A DNA stretch of 64,000 nucleotides, from the NCBI GenBank assembly GCA_963169665.1, contig CAUJET010000091.1, positions 1 to 64,000 of the forward strand, read 5' to 3'. The DNA is from Actinomycetota bacterium. GTDB lineage: Bacteria > Actinomycetota > Acidimicrobiia > Acidimicrobiales > Ilumatobacteraceae. The translations under genes and the position numbers were made by a program. Under the pieces are notes generated by a model. It saw only the letters and a list, made by a program, of their open reading frames with translations. It searched no databases and was not told where the DNA came from. Positions 42,444 to 50,255 of the stretch are shown here, piece by piece. The first letter of the stretch is position 1; each line of letters starts with the position of its first letter.

Positions 42444-42459
42444 TGTGTCGGCCGACACA
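42444..42459. promoter_or_regulatory. 16-bp perfect palindrome (operator candidate)
   Basis: TGTGTCGGCCGACACA is a perfect 16-bp palindrome in the gap before the CoA transferase, 17 bases before the ATG at 42476. It has the size and symmetry of a TetR- or GntR-type operator. Confidence 0.5.
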
Positions 42460-42475
42460 TGCCACCATGCCCGCC

Positions 42476-43651
42476 ATGGGGCCACTCGAAGGTGTGAAGA
42501 TCGTCGACCTGTCCGTGATGATCTCCGGTCCGTTGGCCGGGATGATGCTCGCCGATCAGGGCGCCGACGTGGTGAAGGTCGAGTCGCCGGGGCTGGGCGA
42601 CATCATGCGCTTCCTCGGCACGAGCAAGGGCGGGATGACCGGCATCTTCGCCAACAACAACCGGGGCAAGCGCAGCATCGTCGTCGACATGAAGCAGGCC
42701 GAAGGTGTCGAGGTCGTCCGCAAGCTGATGAGCGACGCCGACGTGGTCATCCAGAACTTCCGGCCGGGCGCGATGGAGCGACTCGGCCTCGGCTACGAGG
42801 ACGTGAAGGCCTTCAACGAGGACGTCATCTACGTGAGCATCAGCGGCTTCGGGCCCGACGGCCCATACAGCCACCGGCGCGTGTACGACAACGTGATCCA
42901 GGCCGCGTCAGGGCTTGCGTCGGTGCAGACCGATCCGGCCACGGGCGTTCCATCGCTGTTCCGCACCCTCATCTGCGACAAGGTGACGTCGTACACGGCA
43001 GCACAGGCCATCACCGCGGCGCTGTTCGCACGGGCCACGGGCAAGGCGAAGGGACAGCACATCGTGCTGGCCATGCTCGACGCCGCGGTGTCGTTCATGT
43101 GGCCCGACTCGGCGATGGACGCAGCATTGCTCGACGACGATGCGAACCGCACCCCGACCATCGGATCGAACTACGCGGTCACCACCCTCAACGACGGACA
43201 CGTGGCCGTCAGTGCGGTCACCGACTCGGAGTTCAAGGGGTTGTTCGCTGCGTATGGACGCCCCGACCTCGGCGACGATCCTCGCTTCTCGAACGCCGTC
43301 GCCCGGATGCAGAACCTGGCCGATCTCGTGCCCCTGATGCGCGAGTTCGCCGAGCGCACGTCGGTCGACGACTTCATGGCGGGTGCCGAGACCCATGATG
43401 TGCCAGCCGCACGTGTGAACTCGCTCGACGAACTGCCGCACGATCCGCAGGTCGTGCACAACGAGATCTTCGTCGAGCGCCAACACCCGCTCGCCGGCAC
43501 GATCCGCGAACCGCGTCCCGCACCGAGGTTCTCGGAGACACCTGCCAGCGTGAGCGCACCCGCTCCTCGCTTCGGCGAACACAGCGACGAGATCGCGACC
43601 GCGCTCGGTTTCGACGCTGCCGCCCTCCGCGCCGCGGGCGTCATCCACTGA
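42476..43651 (+). CDS. class III CoA transferase (CaiB/BaiF family)
   Basis: The 391-residue enzyme starts with GPLEGVKIVDLSVMISGPLAGMMLADQGADVVKVESPG, the family's standard opening, and has NNRGKRSIVVDMK and VVIQNFRPGAMERLGLGY. The expected catalytic Asp near residue 200 fits AMLDAAVSF. It moves CoA between carboxylic acids, for instance succinyl-CoA to a fatty or bile-type acid. ATG at 42476 was chosen because the family alignment starts there; ATGs at 42467 and 42428 are possible, but the latter would put a palindromic operator candidate inside the gene. Confidence 0.92.
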   Translation: MGPLEGVKIVDLSVMISGPLAGMMLADQGADVVKVESPGLGDIMRFLGTSKGGMTGIFANNNRGKRSIVVDMKQAEGVEVVRKLMSDADVVIQNFRPGAMERLGLGYEDVKAFNEDVIYVSISGFGPDGPYSHRRVYDNVIQAASGLASVQTDPATGVPSLFRTLICDKVTSYTAAQAITAALFARATGKAKGQHIVLAMLDAAVSFMWPDSAMDAALLDDDANRTPTIGSNYAVTTLNDGHVAVSAVTDSEFKGLFAAYGRPDLGDDPRFSNAVARMQNLADLVPLMREFAERTSVDDFMAGAETHDVPAARVNSLDELPHDPQVVHNEIFVERQHPLAGTIREPRPAPRFSETPASVSAPAPRFGEHSDEIATALGFDAAALRAAGVIH

Positions 43652-43760
43652 CCTCGATCAGCTGACGGCGACGACTCGCCGGTCCACGTCGCCGGGGCGA
43701 ACGGCCCTTGACGCGGAGCCGCTGCGGGCGGACGGTGTTGTCGAGGAAGTTGGAGCACGT

Positions 43761-43768
43761 GGAGGAGG
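43761..43768 (+). promoter_or_regulatory. strong Shine-Dalgarno of lipoprotein gene
   Basis: GGAGGAGG ends 7 bases before the GTG at 43776. It is among the strongest ribosome-binding sites in the window, where many genes have none, and it fixes the GTG start. Confidence 0.75.
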
Positions 43769-43775
43769 TGCCCTC

Positions 43776-44531
43776 GTGGATGGCGCTCGATGCTTCATCG
43801 TCGTCACCGCGATCGTGTCGCTCGTGGGCGCCGGATGTGGCTCCGACCGTGTGAGCGAACCGTCGTCCGATTCCTCGTCTGTCACGACGGCGGCTCCGGA
43901 CGCCACGACCGTTCCCGATGCCACGATCATCGATCCGCCGACGACAGGGCAGGACGCCGTCCAGCCGACGTCGACGGCATCGCTGCCACCGGCACCGGCC
44001 ACGCTCGCTCCGGCGCCCGTCGACCTGCTCGACCCGGCTGCCTGGATCGGGCATCGGTACGCCGAGGAAGAGGTGGCGGACCCGTTCCAGCACGTGATCC
44101 TCGACGGGTCGGTCACCCACTTCATCACGATGCGGTACGGCACGACGTCCGAGCCGGATCCGATCGGGTTCCCGGCGTTCGTTCGTCCGGATCCCGGCGG
44201 CTACGGGTACTCCGGCACCGAGCCCGGTCCGTGGGTGGTGCTCGCATGGCAGCCGGCCGATCCGATGAACCAGCCGGCTGGAGGACCCGTCACCGACGCC
44301 CTGCTCACCTCGTCGGTGGAGGGCGAGATGCCGATGAGCGGGTGTCGTTCCAACGCGGGAGAAGCCGGGGTGTACCTCGGCTTCGTGGTCTACGACCCCA
44401 CGTACGTGCCCGACGGTACCGAAACCGCCCCCTTCCCGGTGACGAAGGCATGGCGCATCGCCGACGACCTCCGATTGGAGCCGATTGCCGCCGATGGCGT
44501 CGAGTGCGACTGGTACGAGTTCGGGGACTGA
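43776..44531 (+). CDS. putative lipoprotein, 251 aa
   Basis: The GTG-started product has a signal peptide with lipobox LVGAGC (Cys near residue 21), a Ser/Thr/Ala-rich linker to about residue 85, and a C-terminal domain of about 165 residues with conserved-looking aromatic and Pro positions (FPAFVRPDPGGYGYSG, WVVLAWQPADP) and two Cys (SGCRSN and ECDWYEF) that may form a disulphide. I do not recognise the domain. It should be anchored on the outer face of the membrane. Two Cys and lack of membrane helices beyond the signal fit a secreted fold. Confidence 0.72.
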   Translation: MDGARCFIVVTAIVSLVGAGCGSDRVSEPSSDSSSVTTAAPDATTVPDATIIDPPTTGQDAVQPTSTASLPPAPATLAPAPVDLLDPAAWIGHRYAEEEVADPFQHVILDGSVTHFITMRYGTTSEPDPIGFPAFVRPDPGGYGYSGTEPGPWVVLAWQPADPMNQPAGGPVTDALLTSSVEGEMPMSGCRSNAGEAGVYLGFVVYDPTYVPDGTETAPFPVTKAWRIADDLRLEPIAADGVECDWYEFGD

Positions 44532-44618
44532 CCCGACGGCGCTGGGCGCGCGATGATCCGGCAGCAGTTGTCGGTCTCAGGTTCCGGGCGCGTTTCGCGT
44601 GACCAAACGTTGCGCTCC

Positions 44619-44624
44619 TAGCAT
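44619..44624 (+). promoter_or_regulatory. -10 hexamer of malic enzyme gene
   Basis: TAGCAT ends 10 positions before the ATG at 44634, giving a leader of a few bases or none. Confidence 0.4.
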
Positions 44625-44633
44625 CGACCCCTC

Positions 44634-46040
44634 ATGGCTACGACCCCGACCGCTGCGTTCTCCATCACCCTCGACTGCCGCCTCGACAACGTGCCCGGCA
44701 CGCTCGGCAAGCTCTGCGTCGCCATCGGCGAGGCGGGCGGCAACATCGGCGCGCTCGACGGGTTCGATGTCCGCGGCCCCGAGCTCCGCCGTTGTCTGGT
44801 CGTGCACTGCCGCGACGAGGCCCATCAGCAGAAGGTCGTCGAGGCCGTCCGCGACCTGAAGGGCGTCACCTTGGTGGACTGGTGGGACCGTACGTTCCGC
44901 ATGCACGAGGGCGGCAAGATCGAGACCACCGCGCTCGCGCCGGTGAACGACCGCGACGACCTGTCGATGGCGTACACCCCCGGCGTTGCCCGCGTGTGCA
45001 TGGCCATCCACGAGGATCCCGCGCTCTCCCATCGCTACACGATCCGCAAGAACACCGTCGCCATCGTCAGCAACGGCACCGCAGTGCTCGGCCTCGGCGA
45101 CATCGGCCCCGAAGCGGCGATGCCCGTGATGGAGGGCAAGGCGATGCTGTTCAAGGAGTTCGGTGGCGTCGACGGCTTCCCGGTGTGCATCACGGCCCGC
45201 ACGGCCGACGAGGTCGTCGACTTCGTGCAGCGCATCGCCCCCACGTTCGGCGGCATCAACCTCGAGGACATCAAGGCGCCGGAGTGCTTCGAGATCGAGG
45301 AGCGCCTGAAGGCCAGCCTCGACATCCCCGTGTTCCACGACGACCAACACGGCACCGCAGTCGTGACCCTGGCTGCACTCTGGAACTCGCTGAAGATCAC
45401 CGGCAAGAAGATGGAGGACCTGACGGTCGTCATCGCCGGCATGGGCGCCGCCGGTGTGGCGATCGGCAAGATCCTCATCAACGCCGGCGTGGGCGAGATC
45501 ATCGGCTGTGACCGCACGGGTGCGGTGTACCAGGGCCGCAGCGATCTCAACGTCGCCAAGGAGTGGTTCGCCGAGCACACCAACCCGTCGCGCAAGATGG
45601 GCACGATCGGCGACGTGCTGCACGGTGCCGACGTGTTCGTGGGCGTCAGCGGGCCCGACCTCATCACCGCCGCCGACCTGCGCAACATGGCGAAGGACCC
45701 GATCGTGTTCGCGATGGCCAACCCGAACCCGGAGATCCGTCCCGAGGCCGCCGATGGCCTCGCCGCCGTGATGGCCACGGGTCGCAGCGACTACCCGAAC
45801 CAGATCAACAACGTGCTCGCCTTCCCGGGCCTGTTCCGTGGCGCGCTCGACGTGAACGCCACCGACATCACCGAGAACATGAAACTCGCAGCGGCGATCG
45901 CGATCGCCGAGTCGGTCGCAGACGCCGAGCTGTCGCCGGCGTTCGTCGTGCCGAGCGTCTTCGACCGCAGCGTCGTCGAGCGCGTGGCGCCTGCCGTGAG
46001 CCGGGCCGCGATCGCCGACGGCGTCACCCGCCTCACCTGA
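44634..46040 (+). CDS. NAD(P)-dependent malic enzyme with N-terminal ACT domain
   Basis: The 468-residue protein has an ACT-like regulatory domain (about 8-85: LDNVPGTLGKLCVAIGEAGGNIGALDGF) fused to a prokaryotic malic enzyme. SMAYTPGVARVC holds the catalytic Tyr, TVAIVSNGTAVLGLGDIGPEAAMPVMEGKA carries metal and active-site residues including Lys, FHDDQHGTA binds metal, and VIAGMGAAGVAIGKI is the nucleotide-binding Rossmann loop. It converts malate to pyruvate and CO2. The ACT domain suggests allosteric control by an amino acid or similar ligand. Confidence 0.95.
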   Translation: MATTPTAAFSITLDCRLDNVPGTLGKLCVAIGEAGGNIGALDGFDVRGPELRRCLVVHCRDEAHQQKVVEAVRDLKGVTLVDWWDRTFRMHEGGKIETTALAPVNDRDDLSMAYTPGVARVCMAIHEDPALSHRYTIRKNTVAIVSNGTAVLGLGDIGPEAAMPVMEGKAMLFKEFGGVDGFPVCITARTADEVVDFVQRIAPTFGGINLEDIKAPECFEIEERLKASLDIPVFHDDQHGTAVVTLAALWNSLKITGKKMEDLTVVIAGMGAAGVAIGKILINAGVGEIIGCDRTGAVYQGRSDLNVAKEWFAEHTNPSRKMGTIGDVLHGADVFVGVSGPDLITAADLRNMAKDPIVFAMANPNPEIRPEAADGLAAVMATGRSDYPNQINNVLAFPGLFRGALDVNATDITENMKLAAAIAIAESVADAELSPAFVVPSVFDRSVVERVAPAVSRAAIADGVTRLT

Positions 46041-46047
46041 TGCGCGC

Positions 46048-46086
46048 GTGATCGCTTCGGTCCGCATGTCGTGCCCGAGCGATCAC
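46048..46086. terminator. 9-bp stem inverted repeat between convergent genes
   Basis: GTGATCGCT (46048-46056) and AGCGATCAC (46078-46086) are perfect inverted copies separated by 21 bases, in the 58-base gap between malic enzyme and serine hydrolase. It may act as a weak bidirectional terminator. Confidence 0.45.
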
Positions 46087-46098
46087 ACGTAGCGGACG

Positions 46099-47481
46099 TC
46101 AGCTGTTGACGGCGACGGCGGACATCTCGAAGATCCACAGTCCGCTCGTGAACGGGCGATTCGGATCGCCGCCGTCGGGGTCGCCCTCGACGAACCCGGT
46201 GCCTCGGTCGTCGACGAGGTAGACGCCGAACAGGTCGTTGGCGTGATCGATCCATGGCCGGAACCCGAACTTGCCGTCGCTGGACACGACGACGCCGTGC
46301 CCGTCGGCATCGACGCCGTCGAGCCACTCCCCCAGCCCGTACGGCGTCTTCAACGCCACCCGGTACGCGGCGGCGAACACGTACTCGACGCCCGCGATCT
46401 GATCGGTCTGCATCTCGGTGACCGCCGACTCGCTCAGGATGCGCGTGCCATCCGGTGCGACGCCGTCGTGCACGAGCATCTCGAGGAACCGTGCGTAGTC
46501 GCCGAGCGTCGACGCAGCCCCTCCCGCCGGCATCGGGTGCGTCACCTCCTGCGACGTCGGATCGGCGATCTGGAAGAACACCGTGCGGTCCATGCCGAGC
46601 GGCCGGGCGATCCGCTGGTCGAAGAGGTCGAAGAAGCTCTGGCCGGTCACGATCTCGGCGATCGCGCCGGCGACGTGCATGTGCTGGCTGCCGTACCGGA
46701 AGGCGGCGCCCGGCTCGTGCACCACACCGTTGCGGAGGATGTCGGCGGCGCACTCGCGAAGCGTGCCCGAACCCGCCGCCACGCACGGCACTCGCTCGTC
46801 GGCGATCAGACCAGAGGTGAACGACAACAGTTGTCGCATGGTGATCGTGCCGACCCGAGTGTCCGCCAGCTGGGGGACATACGTCGCGATCGGTTCGTCG
46901 AGCGAGAGCACAGCGTCGTCGACGAGGGTCATGATCGTCGCTGCGGTCAACCACTTGCTCCCCGACGCGATCGGCACCCTGGTGTCGAGCGTGTACTCGC
47001 CCCACACCTCCTGCTCGACGATCTCGCCGTGCTGGATCACGAGCAACGATGCGCCCGGCAGACCTGCGGCCTCGACCGCTGTGGTCACGCGTTCCTGCAA
47101 CGCATCGAACCGCTGGTCGTCGACGATCACCGGCTCGACAGCGCTCACGTACCCGCCCACGGGCACCGCCGCCGTGGTCGACGCCGCCGTCGCTGCGGTC
47201 GGCGTGGCGTCGCTGGGTTCGGTCGCGGTGGTCTCGATCGCGCTGGTCTCGGTCGCTGGGGCTTCGGCGACCGTTGTTCCCGGCGAATCGTCGCCCGCCG
47301 GCGCTGGTGTCGATGACGTCGCCCGGTCCGCTATCGGCTCCGCCACGGTCGCCCGAGGTGAACTGTCCGCACATGCTGAACCGAACAGTGCGAGCAGGGC
47401 GGTGAGCGCGATCGTCCCCATCGACGAACGACCGCGGCCCTGACCTCGATCTCGTCTCCACGCCCCGCCCCGCTCCGCCAC
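46099..47481 (-). CDS. serine hydrolase (class C beta-lactamase-like) lipoprotein
   Basis: The 460-residue product has an Arg-rich n-region, a hydrophobic segment and lipobox LFGSAC, then a Thr/Ala/Pro-rich linker to about 120 and a beta-lactamase/D-alanyl-D-alanine-carboxypeptidase-like domain. The SxxK motif is in IASGSKWLTAATIM, and a Tyr motif appears as FRYGSQHMHVAG (YGS rather than YxN). Members act as esterases, peptidases or beta-lactamases on the outer surface. GTG at 47481 was chosen because GGGGAGG lies 4 bases upstream and a usable signal peptide results; ATG at 47421 would lack positive charges. Divergent from the first sigma factor gene. Confidence 0.85.
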   Translation of the reverse strand: MAERGGAWRRDRGQGRGRSSMGTIALTALLALFGSACADSSPRATVAEPIADRATSSTPAPAGDDSPGTTVAEAPATETSAIETTATEPSDATPTAATAASTTAAVPVGGYVSAVEPVIVDDQRFDALQERVTTAVEAAGLPGASLLVIQHGEIVEQEVWGEYTLDTRVPIASGSKWLTAATIMTLVDDAVLSLDEPIATYVPQLADTRVGTITMRQLLSFTSGLIADERVPCVAAGSGTLRECAADILRNGVVHEPGAAFRYGSQHMHVAGAIAEIVTGQSFFDLFDQRIARPLGMDRTVFFQIADPTSQEVTHPMPAGGAASTLGDYARFLEMLVHDGVAPDGTRILSESAVTEMQTDQIAGVEYVFAAAYRVALKTPYGLGEWLDGVDADGHGVVVSSDGKFGFRPWIDHANDLFGVYLVDDRGTGFVEGDPDGGDPNRPFTSGLWIFEMSAVAVNS

Positions 47482-47593
47482 AACGCCTCCCCTCAGTGCG
47501 ACGCCATCAAGTGTTGCACTCCGGCCACGGTCGGCGGTGCGGCAGCGTCCACCCCACTCTCGAGAAGCTGCGCATGCGACGGAACCGAATGCC

Positions 47594-48220
47594 ATGCTCG
47601 AACGTCTGTGTGACGTGGATCCGACGGCCGGTGTGAGCGAGGCGAACGACGCGATCGTTCGCGACGTCGCGCCCGACGCCGTCGCGGCCGTCGGACACCT
47701 CGAGATCGAGTCGATCGACGCAGTGCCTGTCGGCGCGACGTCGTTCACGGCGTTCTACGAACGAGAGCGCGGTGCGATCGGGCGAGCGCTCGCGATCACA
47801 CTGCGCGACGACGAACTCGCTGCCGACGCGCTCGACGAAGCCATGGCCCGCGCGTACCAACGCTGGGACCAGGTGAGCCGATACGCCAACCCGGCCGGCT
47901 GGGTGTACCGCGTGGGTCTCAACTGGGCGAGATCGATGCTGCGCAAACTCACCCGACCGGCGCGGACGCCGCGAGCGTTCGAGTTGGTGTCATCGGCGCC
48001 GACGTTCGACGCCGACATCGACCGGGCACTGCGCTCGCTCACGGTCGACCAACGGGCGGTCGTCGTGTGCCGGTTCTTCATCGGCTACTCCGAAGCGGAG
48101 ACAGCAGAGGCCCTCGGCATCAGACCGGGCACCGTGAAGAGCCGGCTCAGCCGGGCGCTCGATGCCCTCCGGTCGTCCACCCTGATCAACCCGCCGACCA
48201 CCCGGGAGGTGACCCGATGA
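47594..48220 (+). CDS. sigma-70 family (ECF-type) RNA polymerase sigma factor 1
   Basis: The product (208 residues from ATG 47594) has region 2 at about 55-120 (TAFYERERGAIGRALAITLRDDELAADALDEAMARAYQRW, then GWVYRVGLNWARSMLRK) and region 4 at about 140-190 (LRSLTVDQRAVVVCRFFIGYSEAETAEALGIRPGTVKSRLSRALDALR). No region 1 or 3 is present, as in ECF sigmas. GTG at 47537 is the only other in-frame start, and weak EPN similarity to sigma 2 extends above 47594, so the start is uncertain. The stop overlaps the propeller-protein gene (ATGA). Confidence 0.88.
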   Translation: MLERLCDVDPTAGVSEANDAIVRDVAPDAVAAVGHLEIESIDAVPVGATSFTAFYERERGAIGRALAITLRDDELAADALDEAMARAYQRWDQVSRYANPAGWVYRVGLNWARSMLRKLTRPARTPRAFELVSSAPTFDADIDRALRSLTVDQRAVVVCRFFIGYSEAETAEALGIRPGTVKSRLSRALDALRSSTLINPPTTREVTR

Positions 48221-50139
48221 GCGACTCCATCGACGAACTGGTCGACGACCCTGCGCTGCAGCTCCGTCTGCAACGCCATCTCGAGTTCTCCGCCCACGAC
48301 GCGAGGCTGCGACCGTCGCCCCTCAGCGGGATCGTCGCACGAGCGACCCGACGACGTCGTCGACATCGCCTCGCGGGTGCCAGTGCGGCATCGCTGCTGG
48401 GCATCGCCGCCGTCATGGTGGCGTTCTCCGCATCGTCATCAGCTCCAGCGATCACGCCCGCCGACATCGCTCCCGAGCTCGAGGACACGACCGTCGACAC
48501 CGCGACGACCGAGCTCTCGGCGTCGGGGACCGATGCCGTCGAGTCCCGAGACGCCGACGACGAACCACTCGCAACGGAGGCGTTGCCGCCGATGATCGGC
48601 GTGCTCGGAGCCCCTGTCGAGACGTGGCGGTCAGAGGCGCCGGATGCGGCATCGGCAGCAGTCGTCGATCAGGTGTTCCCGGCCACCGGGATGTACTCGG
48701 GCCACATCGTGTGGACGACGATGGAGCAGAGCCCTCGCGACTTCAGATCGGACGTGAGCATCTCGCCCGACGGCGTGCACTGGGACCCGGTCGCGACCTC
48801 TCCCGACCTCGCGGTGATCGGCGGTACCGAGCGCGACGGCACCCTCGTCCTCATCGGATACGCCCCGGAAGGCGACCCGGATGCGGGAGCTCTCGTCGCG
48901 GCGACGTCGGTCGACGGAGGGCAGACGTGGCAGAGGACTCCTCTCGGCTACGACCTCGGCGCGGCGTGGGAATCGGGCGTGATGACGGTGAGTCTGACGG
49001 CGAGCCAGGTGGAGGTTCGTGATGGCATCATCGTCGCGTCGATCGAACCGACGGCCATGCTCGACATCGACGCGATCGCCGGTGACGGCACGATGATGAA
49101 CGGGTACGTCGTCGACGATCTCGGGATCGCCGTCCTGGCTGCGTGCGAGCCATCGGGCGACTGCTTCGCCGGGCCGGCAAACGACACCGGTGGACGGGAC
49201 GTCGAGCAGAGGTTGACCTGGGAACAGGCGGGTCTCGACGAACGAGAGCGTTCGTACCTGACCGACGAACCATTCCTCGTCCGGATCGAGGATGGACGTG
49301 CCGAGCGGGTGTTCGACCTGCCGTCGACCTACCCAGGCGGAACGCGGCTCGGGCTCGGCGAAGGTGGGTTCCTCGCCCTCGTGCAGACCTTCCCGGACGG
49401 GGCGCCCGGCACGGTTTCCCCGGCTTCGCTGTTCGCCAGCGTCGACGGTCGGTCCTGGAGCCTCGTCGGGCGCCCAGGCGTCCAGGCCGGGGCCGTCGGT
49501 TCCGTCGGCGGAATGATCGTCGTCGCAGGGCCGAGCCTCGACACCGGATCGAACCTCGTGTTGGCAAGCTCCGACGGGGTCGATTGGCGACGGATCGAGG
49601 TGCCGTCACCGGGCGTCGAGACGTGGGACCCGATGCCGTACGGCGCGGCGATCGCGGAGGGTCGCATCGCCCTGCTGATCACGCGTCGCCTCGAACCGCA
49701 GATGGTCCGCCAGGTCGAGAACGGCGTCGTCCTCGAGTCAGAAGACGGTATGGGCGATGCAGTCGTCTACGACGAAGCGACCGGCGAGGTGTTGGGCGGC
49801 TGGACGTCGACGGGCGAGTACTCGGGCCGACTTCGCAAGGGCGACGATGCCAGCATGGTCGTGCTGGACGACTCGGGTGCGGTGATCGCCGAGTTCACCC
49901 TCGACGAAGCGATGCAGGCGATGCAGGAGCAGATGAAGCCGACCGAGATGGAGTTGAGCGTCGTGGTGTCCGACGACATCACCACCTGGTCGTGGACCTC
50001 GCTGAACGACCTCGTCGACGAACCGCTGTCGTGGGCCGAGTACATCCTCATGACCCACGACGGTCTGGTGATCCCGGCCCAGGTGGCGCTCGACCCCGAC
50101 TTCGCGACCACCGAACGTCGGATCTTCGTCGCTGCCTGA
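48217..50139 (+). CDS. single-pass membrane protein with Asp-box repeats (candidate anti-sigma sensor 1)
   Basis: The 640-residue protein has a cytoplasmic N-terminus of about 50 residues ending in an Arg-rich stretch (ARATRRRRRHR), one membrane segment (about 52-72), a Thr/Ser/Asp-rich linker and a large extracellular region. That region holds Asp-box (BNR-type) turns S-x-D-G-x-x-W at about 181-189, 231-238, 408-414 and 451-457, so a sialidase-like beta-propeller is likely. It overlaps the sigma factor gene by 4 bases, which suggests it holds the sigma factor at the membrane. No zinc-type anti-sigma HxxxCxxC motif is seen, so this role is inference. A paralogue lies at 52798. Confidence 0.75.
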   Translation: MSDSIDELVDDPALQLRLQRHLEFSAHDARLRPSPLSGIVARATRRRRRHRLAGASAASLLGIAAVMVAFSASSSAPAITPADIAPELEDTTVDTATTELSASGTDAVESRDADDEPLATEALPPMIGVLGAPVETWRSEAPDAASAAVVDQVFPATGMYSGHIVWTTMEQSPRDFRSDVSISPDGVHWDPVATSPDLAVIGGTERDGTLVLIGYAPEGDPDAGALVAATSVDGGQTWQRTPLGYDLGAAWESGVMTVSLTASQVEVRDGIIVASIEPTAMLDIDAIAGDGTMMNGYVVDDLGIAVLAACEPSGDCFAGPANDTGGRDVEQRLTWEQAGLDERERSYLTDEPFLVRIEDGRAERVFDLPSTYPGGTRLGLGEGGFLALVQTFPDGAPGTVSPASLFASVDGRSWSLVGRPGVQAGAVGSVGGMIVVAGPSLDTGSNLVLASSDGVDWRRIEVPSPGVETWDPMPYGAAIAEGRIALLITRRLEPQMVRQVENGVVLESEDGMGDAVVYDEATGEVLGGWTSTGEYSGRLRKGDDASMVVLDDSGAVIAEFTLDEAMQAMQEQMKPTEMELSVVVSDDITTWSWTSLNDLVDEPLSWAEYILMTHDGLVIPAQVALDPDFATTERRIFVAA

Positions 50140-50153
50140 CATCTCTGTGGTGA

Positions 50154-50173
50154 GGGCCTCTCGATCGAGGCCC
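50154..50173. terminator. hairpin after first sigma/propeller pair
   Basis: GGGCCTC-TCGATC-GAGGCCC forms a 7-bp stem with a 6-base loop, 15 bases after the propeller-protein stop. It separates the first pair from the O-antigen-ligase gene. Confidence 0.6.
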
Positions 50174-50255
50174 AGCTGGCGTCGACAGACCAACCCGCCC
50201 GGCCGGCATCGGCGCGACATCGCTCGAGGGAACCGAACTCGTACGGTGGGAGTGC

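Noticed and set aside
47537-47593. N-terminal extension of sigma factor 1 from GTG 47537
   Set aside because: Kept only as an alternative: a short EPN similarity to sigma 2 extends above ATG 47594, but no ribosome-binding site or -10 decides it.
50229-50245. GGAAC and CGTA elements suggesting an ECF-sigma promoter before the O-antigen-ligase gene
   Set aside because: The spacer is only 6 bases, while ECF promoters need about 16; a TACGGT -10 fits better.
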